A stretch of 49,298 nt of DNA, taken from contig CAZXFI010000007.1 of NCBI GenBank assembly GCA_964640225.1, positions 1 through 49,298 on the forward strand, given 5' to 3'. A model generated the notes under the pieces. The model made no database searches, had not been told where the DNA came from, and saw only the letters and a list, made by a program, of their open reading frames with translations. Of the stretch, positions 47,001 through 49,298 are shown one piece after another (position 1 is the stretch's first letter; each line of letters starts with the position of its first letter). This stretch comes from JAGLWW01 sp964640225 (GTDB lineage: Archaea; Aenigmatarchaeota; Aenigmatarchaeia; PWEA01; JAGHBM01). The translations under genes and the position numbers were made by a program.

Positions 47001-49298
47001 GGTCAAGTTCACGAAAGAGCCTGTGCAGTTGTCCAGGCTGAACACGTAGCTGTTCAGGCCCACGTTATCCGTCCATCTCAGCCTGAACTCTACGGGCTCT
47101 CCCGCCATCGTGGAGTTCGTGGAATGTTCCCAGTACTTCGGCTCTATGCTTGCCTCCACGGTTATGTTCTTCTCGTTTGTATCGTGATTTATGGTAAAGG
47201 TCGGCAAAACTCCGCTTCCGTCCGTTTCCAGGCTGTAGACCTTTACGGAATTATTGTATATCCAGTAGGTTGTGTTCGGTAAAAGTCCGCTTATGTTGTA
47301 GGCTGCAGTCGTTGAGGTGAAAAAGGTGTCATTCCACTGCATTACGGACTGGTTGAGGTTTACAAGGTACCGGTCCATGGTGGAACCGGCGGATGGGGAC
47401 GTGTTCAGCCACACGCCTCCGGAGGTCTCGTTGTTGTAGTTGAACCAGTTCACGCTGTCGTGGAAACGCACCTGCCTTGTATCAGTGAAGTTGGTGTTCC
47501 TGAATGAATGCAATCCTGTGCCTCTCAGGTAATATTCGGTAGATGCTGATATAATAGAGTCTCCTGTGAAACTGTTTTCATCGCCGTAATAAAGGTAGGC
47601 TGAATAGGAACCGGAAGTTATGTTGTTGTTTTGAAAATTGTTGTTTTGTGAGAAATCTAAATAAACAGCGTAACTTGAGGCTTCAAGAGAGTTGTTGGTT
47701 ACGTCCGTGTAATAGGAAGAATGCAAATCAACAGCGCTGATTCCGCTGGCTGTTATTGTGTTGTTTTCTATGTTTCCGTTGTTCACGCTTTTGTAATACA
47801 ATCCGTAATTTTCGTCACTCATATTTATGGTGCAGTTCTTAACGTTTACGTTGTACAGAACGTCAGAGCCGGTGACATTTATGCCGTAGGAACCCGTGCT
47901 CTGCAGGTAGTGACCCGCACAATTCAGAGTTGTGTCGGACGAATTTATGTATAAAATCGTTCCGGCGCAGCCGGTTATGTCGTGGTCAAGGGTCACGCTT
48001 TCCCCGAGGTAGTCGCCGCAGCTCCAGGTCTTTTCCACGCTTATGTTGTGCTCCGAGCCCAGGTCTATTGAAAAAGAGGGCAGTTCTCCGCTTGAGTCCG
48101 TCTCTAAAATGTCCATGAGCACGGAGTTGTTGAAGACCTTGTAGTAGGTGTCTGCCAGAAGACCGCTCAGGTTGTAGGTCATCGTTATGCCGGTTCCTGT
48201 AGAATTGGTGTCGTTCCACCGGACCAGGTCTTGCGTGAGCGAGACAAGCTCCCTCTCTATCGTGGACTCGTTGCTTGCCGAGCTGTTGAGCCAGACTCCT
48301 CCGGAGGTCTGGTTGTTGTAGTTGAACCACTCGTTGCCTGTGTAGAAGTTTATCTGCCTTGCCGCGGTGAAGTTGGTGTTCCGGAATAAGTTCCCGGGAC
48401 CAGAATTATAAAGCCTGTAGTCTTCCGTGCCCGTGGCCCTTACGGAGCCTCCTGTGAAGTTGCTGTAAGAAACTTGATACAGGTACAGGACTCTGTCCTC
48501 ACCCTCAATGTTATTGTTCTGGAATGTGCTGTTTCCCGCGCGGAAGAAAGACATCGTATAGTCTCCGGAACTCGTGACGTTGTTGTTGGTTATGTTGTTG
48601 TAGTAGCCGTAGTTGGAAGAGAAATACAGCCCGTAATTGTTTCCCGCGGCTACGCTGTTGTTGTCTATGTTGTAATAGTAAACGTTCCCGTTCCTGTAAA
48701 CCCTTATTCCGTAATACCTGCCCACGCTTATCACGTTGTTCTTTATGGTCCCGTTCTGGGCGTTGTAGAAATACACTCCCCCGTCGCTTGAAGCCCCGCT
48801 CATGTTTATTATGCAGTTTTTCACCGTGACATTGTCAAATCCGCTGTTGTATATTCCATAGGAGCCCGAGCCCTGGACGTAGTGGCCCGCGCAGTCCAGG
48901 GTCACGTCAGAGGCGTTTATAGTGAAAATATTATTTTCCGTGCAACCCGTGGTGTTCTGCGTCATTGTCTCGTCCTGGTTCACGTATGAATTGCAGTCCG
49001 GGAACTCGGGTATTGTGGTGGTTGTTGAAGTGGAAGTCGTCGTGGAGGAATCGGCATAGCAGTTGCATGATTCAAACTGGGAGCAGTCCGCGTTGCCTTC
49101 GGGAAGCGTGCAGGGTCCGTCTCCGCACCCCACTTTTCCGCATTTTGAGTAAGCGGTAGGTTCGCACACGCCCGTGGTGCATTTGTCGTAAGCCACGCAT
49201 TCAGATACACATTCCTCGCCGAGAACCGTTGTCTGGCCCTCGCCTCCAGCCTCTCCGTACCACGAGTAGTCGTAGGGCTCCATGGTCTTGTTGCCCGT
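38001..49298 (-). CDS. Giant modular surface protein with beta-helix repeats (5' end beyond window)
   Basis: The frame is open to the right edge and holds at least 3760 residues. Six related modules of about 300-430 residues are right-handed beta helices of the NosD/PbH1 type. Each starts like CGAYLN...TGCTGTI-YINASD-TLDCQGHYLQ, runs through short YGIYYYNADNGTIKNNT-like rungs, and ends with RDTNFT, NYNNETSGGVWLN, YNISGLL, YNNSVL and GSEHNISVE. On the plus strand they lie about 48030-49000, 47150-48027, 45870-46845, 44560-45865, 41280-42435 and 39480-40430. Between them are Ig-like domains (EPKYW-NSTNST), a LamG domain (about 42890-43490), a DNRLRE domain (about 40680-41220) and a cadherin-like domain (about 40435-40680). 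The final domain matches the neighbour at 37001. NxT/S sites are extremely dense. It is probably a secreted adhesin or surface fibre. Confidence 0.85.
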   Translation of the reverse strand, partial: TGNKTMEPYDYSWYGEAGGEGQTTVLGEECVSECVAYDKCTTGVCEPTAYSKCGKVGCGDGPCTLPEGNADCSQFESCNCYADSSTTTSTSTTTTIPEFPDCNSYVNQDETMTQNTTGCTENNIFTINASDVTLDCAGHYVQGSGSYGIYNSGFDNVTVKNCIINMSGASSDGGVYFYNAQNGTIKNNVISVGRYYGIRVYRNGNVYYYNIDNNSVAAGNNYGLYFSSNYGYYNNITNNNVTSSGDYTMSFFRAGNSTFQNNNIEGEDRVLYLYQVSYSNFTGGSVRATGTEDYRLYNSGPGNLFRNTNFTAARQINFYTGNEWFNYNNQTSGGVWLNSSASNESTIERELVSLTQDLVRWNDTNSTGTGITMTYNLSGLLADTYYKVFNNSVLMDILETDSSGELPSFSIDLGSEHNISVEKTWSCGDYLGESVTLDHDITGCAGTILYINSSDTTLNCAGHYLQSTGSYGINVTGSDVLYNVNVKNCTINMSDENYGLYYKSVNNGNIENNTITASGISAVDLHSSYYTDVTNNSLEASSYAVYLDFSQNNNFQNNNITSGSYSAYLYYGDENSFTGDSIISASTEYYLRGTGLHSFRNTNFTDTRQVRFHDSVNWFNYNNETSGGVWLNTSPSAGSTMDRYLVNLNQSVMQWNDTFFTSTTAAYNISGLLPNTTYWIYNNSVKVYSLETDGSGVLPTFTINHDTNEKNITVEASIEPKYWEHSTNSTMAGEPVEFRLRWTDNVGLNSYVFSLDNCTGSFVNLTSGSLSGEEDWSNVTQVINDTVGCTLKWKVYANDSQDNWNVSDEYAFLTSQQIGCGAYINSTTGLGNNITGCTGTVLYINASDVTLDCQGHYLQSNSSSSSDSGIYNNGFHNVTVKNCIVNMSSSGAYNGIYCYNADNGTLENNKITVGNYYGIRIYKNGACGDFTLDSNNVTVNNYGLYISCNPGSWLNVSNNIITPNSDWGMLIYRVYNSTFTDNTVKVEDNAVYFYQGSNNTVEGGSISATSTREYYLNGIGSDFSFRDTNFTGKKEVYLSVANTWFNYNNETSGGIWLNASSVSASRTITREIITLAQNLVEWNDTLSSSTLVNYNVSGLVPNNTYKVYNSSVLAYTMEADESGVLPAFNISHDGSEKNIMLEKILSCGDYIGESVTLDHNITGCTGTILYINASDITLDCDGHYLQSWGSYGINVTNKNNVTVKNCIVNMTNSTSPSGMYGIYYYNADNGTIKNNTLEAHYRYSIFLDSSDHNEIVQNEINFTEGQRAIYLDGSSFNNVSGNKINSEWSGIRIYSGSNNNTVSFNNVTGYNGGLMVSGSNNTDIFNNTISCDGETVNLLYSYHNSLKNNTLNSSSQTLSLDESQNNTIESNEIKCEFYQGLLIQSSSYNEIKENNITANQSALYLQGEGSFYNNFTENNITAIEYCAVSMDNPNTTYFTGGSIKSDEKDYCVYYLQHPVSFRDTNFTAPREIYYQAAYTWFRYSNQTSGGVWLNTSANVSEGTLSRKILNMTQTLVKWNETNASGSGLKPLYNISGLLADTYYNVFNDSVWAFTVQTNSSGNLPMFSIKLGSEHEIEVKQDTEPPSISVQNPQNITYSSLPIDLNVTTNEGAEWCGWNLGATEYNYSMSNSSFTEWYDSIDSCSQGTQSLYVYCNDSAGYTGSSSVYFTYDSLEPKYWDNSTNSTLAGEPVLFSLRWTDNVGLNSYVFSLDNCTSSFVNVTSGSLSGTDDWSNVTQVVNSTGGCVVRWKVYANDSGDNWNASQEYSFVTSGAPDTTDPDVTLNSPENDSQLTSQAVSFNCTAFDAVNLTNVSLYGNWSGGWHENETNTTPQNNEPVIFSKTIPFGTYIWNCRACDNSSNCAFYQDNWTFSVATNFPPQHGNPKLNSTYGNNFTTENITCFNQSTGDTDGDPVVNVYNWYRNGTSLSRLTMPFEINVSNSTQSVRDYSGYDNNGTLGYLGNGWFVPLWSSGCKVGGCYEFNGSTSGGFGNYVEVENSDSLNITGSLTMEAWVRPYNVNDEEQGIVSKKYYSLVYNGSGSDVFIAEFQGLSTEVVEGITTPSPDTWYHIAATYNGSQICLYVNGTQEDCSPSTGSLSSGSDNLTIGVYEASSFFNGTIDEVHVYGYGMSEEQVYRRWLDTKDGHSSNRTIVSQETEPGEEWVCGVTPTDDEENGIVKNSSAMEILLDTPPKYWDNSTNSTLAGSAVLFSLKWTDNLGLSSYIFTMDNCTGSFVNLTSGSLSGEEDWSNVTQVINSTPKCTIRWKVYANDTGIPDYWNVSEEYSFNTTPSCGSYLNSDTYLTENVTGCTGTIFYVNSSLTLDCQGHYMESSGSYGINVTEQDNVTIRNCTVNLTGGLSNHAIFFNESDNGTIESNTLSVEDDVGVEILNSYSLNLHNNYVYAEDYGIRLSQSEYNNITENNVAVEDSYGIYLQHSPHNNVTRNNASSLTDSIWPQGYSIYLHNSSYCTVSNNTASALDRSALHLEESSNLTVSSNNATAKSWSMFVSYCNDSVFSNNIINGTTVGLSIRNSKNDSITGGSIISDVKDYHVNNLEDVLFRATNFTARREIFFEDWAGITWFSYSNETSGGVWISSGMNESSVTLNRTLLSMTQALVQWNDSADTATLATYNISGLLSDTTYWVYNNSVLVDTLQTDFSGNLPSFNISLGTDERNISVGKSNEAPVFGHRLYQEGRDGYAGADDTYIDNSDDDGNKENSTHEIYTLSSLIIPNPDKRGLVKFNLPELYNQSNITMGNLSMYLYDRSPTASLATRVYPVEKDWLVDEATWKNRTSSLMWDSQGGDYGAQTDSVSISSASQWYGWNITTDVQAWAEGAENNGTIIINAVGGIYTSSTRKFRDDRNGTYSPKLETNFTIKDQTWSLNQNNTLINLTKFFFDSDGDDLNYTYDITGTNITVEINNDTGLVTLVPDRDWTGTEHVVFTATDGENSTESNNVTLRIRIGCGAYLNTDATLTENITGCTGTIIYANSSDITLDCQGHYLQTEGNYSINVTNQNNVTVKNCAINGSSPTSNYGIYYYNADNGTITNNTINIESRGIRVNHASGYNITGNDVTAGSYGFFFNISNSNIASNNVTISGTYGLYLYSSSNNNISNNNFRGGEKTVYTGASTSNCVFTGGTIHTNVTDDYGFAMAGSGNSFRNTNFTESRTILFLDIVPGISWFNYNNETSGGIWLNTTSSDILKNITRELVNLNQVLVQWNDTSSAPMSTTYNISGLLTNSSYRVYNNSELVNILETDSSGVLPSFEIRLGSEHNITVEFTQTNCSLELSPGSPVTYETQTNATCTCDSPEAQATLWRNGTNVTSENNTAVRLGHGLYEYVCNVTETENYTAGSNSSTYTVNRKDANVQVYPATQSVTYGSSVNQHCTDNSSLKECSLWRNGSPLANGTQETLAAGEYDYKANITDAENYTGYEDTSTLTVDKAPTETTLYLDGTEGNRDYDLNDMANFTVALNVTGKMVHLDANVTGWVTQSDATPLYNYTLLDTEGYYNVTGYFTGDQNYSSSSATHFANVSATGSLVIESIEILPDEDDPGTIIYPEENSNKTVNVTVTFTNSTEIDLCEVRIFNSTASYSSPVFQYTGVIQNCGSTCECFREWDMEYWRNPGDWNVSVDINMTNTIKNFTSANFTYEQLTSLIVNTTNITFSGIPNQTVNSTNAYPLQLKNGGNVVYDVALNGTDFTGVSQPSYVVGVGNSTYNETDSGVFKLLTRTYETAFTGLEPKEERLLYFRAYLPVGFIYQYYQNTVEFSTQ

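Noticed and set aside
38001..49298. CRISPR or simple tandem repeat
   Set aside because: The repeats are protein-coding modules of about 1 kb with diverged sequence and an unbroken frame.

Overview
The window is archaeal. It encodes aRF1, aEF2 with the diphthamide-site histidine, S12/S7 in an archaeal str-type operon, S17e, fibrillarin and Nop5, aMBF1, Pth2, and archaeal ether-lipid enzymes (glycerol-1-phosphate dehydrogenase, CDP-archaeol synthase, isopentenyl phosphate kinase). Starts are often preceded by GGTG or by a TATA box about 25 bases upstream. The S-layer type, many small membrane proteins and compact overlapping genes suggest a DPANN-like lineage, but I cannot name the phylum from this window.

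The most striking content is the tRNA set. Eight tRNA genes (Met/Ile2-CAT, Ile-GAT, Ala-CGC, Pro-GGG, Leu-CAA, Gly-CCC, Thr-CGT, Arg-GCG) are all on the minus strand and all are interrupted. I count about 17 insertions of 26 to 86 nt, plus two or three very short ones, in the D arm, anticodon loop and T loop. Six of the eight share an insertion in the T loop directly after TTCAA or TTCGA (58/59). The insertions are related to each other, sometimes across different positions in the tRNA. Similar elements also lie outside tRNAs, directly behind two tRNA 3' ends. This looks like a proliferating family of tRNA introns.

Layout. 1-621: tRNA-Met and tRNA-Ile. 622-1830: TreT-like glycosyltransferase. 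1835-2355: tRNA-Ala, a solo intron-like element and tRNA-Pro. 2474-3772: MscS-type membrane protein and an unknown gene. 3844-9171: valS, aRF1, NYN protein, TatD-like hydrolase, aMBF1. 9257-13912: possible leader ORF, ileS, HD protein, DHH protein. 13894-15883: fibrillarin and S17e facing Nop5. 15873-18870: a minus-strand run mixing tRNA-Thr, two small genes, tRNA-Gly, a coiled-coil gene, tRNA-Leu and isopentenyl phosphate kinase. 18942-22764: AmrS-like radical SAM enzyme, membrane-anchored winged-helix protein, thioredoxin-fold protein, GT2 glycosyltransferase. 22919-25330: S-layer protein behind a structured 5' leader. 25693-30957: lipoprotein, Pth2, DUF63, a degenerate CDP-alcohol transferase, PadR regulator, G1P dehydrogenase, a second CDP-alcohol transferase, PHP protein, CarS. 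30992-34953: small membrane protein, tRNA-Arg, zinc ribbon, S12, S7, aEF2. 34950-49298: a minus-strand cluster of surface proteins, headed by a giant beta-helix protein of more than 3760 residues that runs off the right edge.

Together these are mostly housekeeping genes (translation, tRNA charging, RNP assembly, membrane lipids) with a large investment in a glycosylated cell surface. A palindromic operator between padR and the G1P dehydrogenase gene suggests that ether-lipid backbone synthesis is repressor-controlled. The many non-canonical tRNA introns predict a splicing endonuclease with relaxed specificity, which is not in this window.
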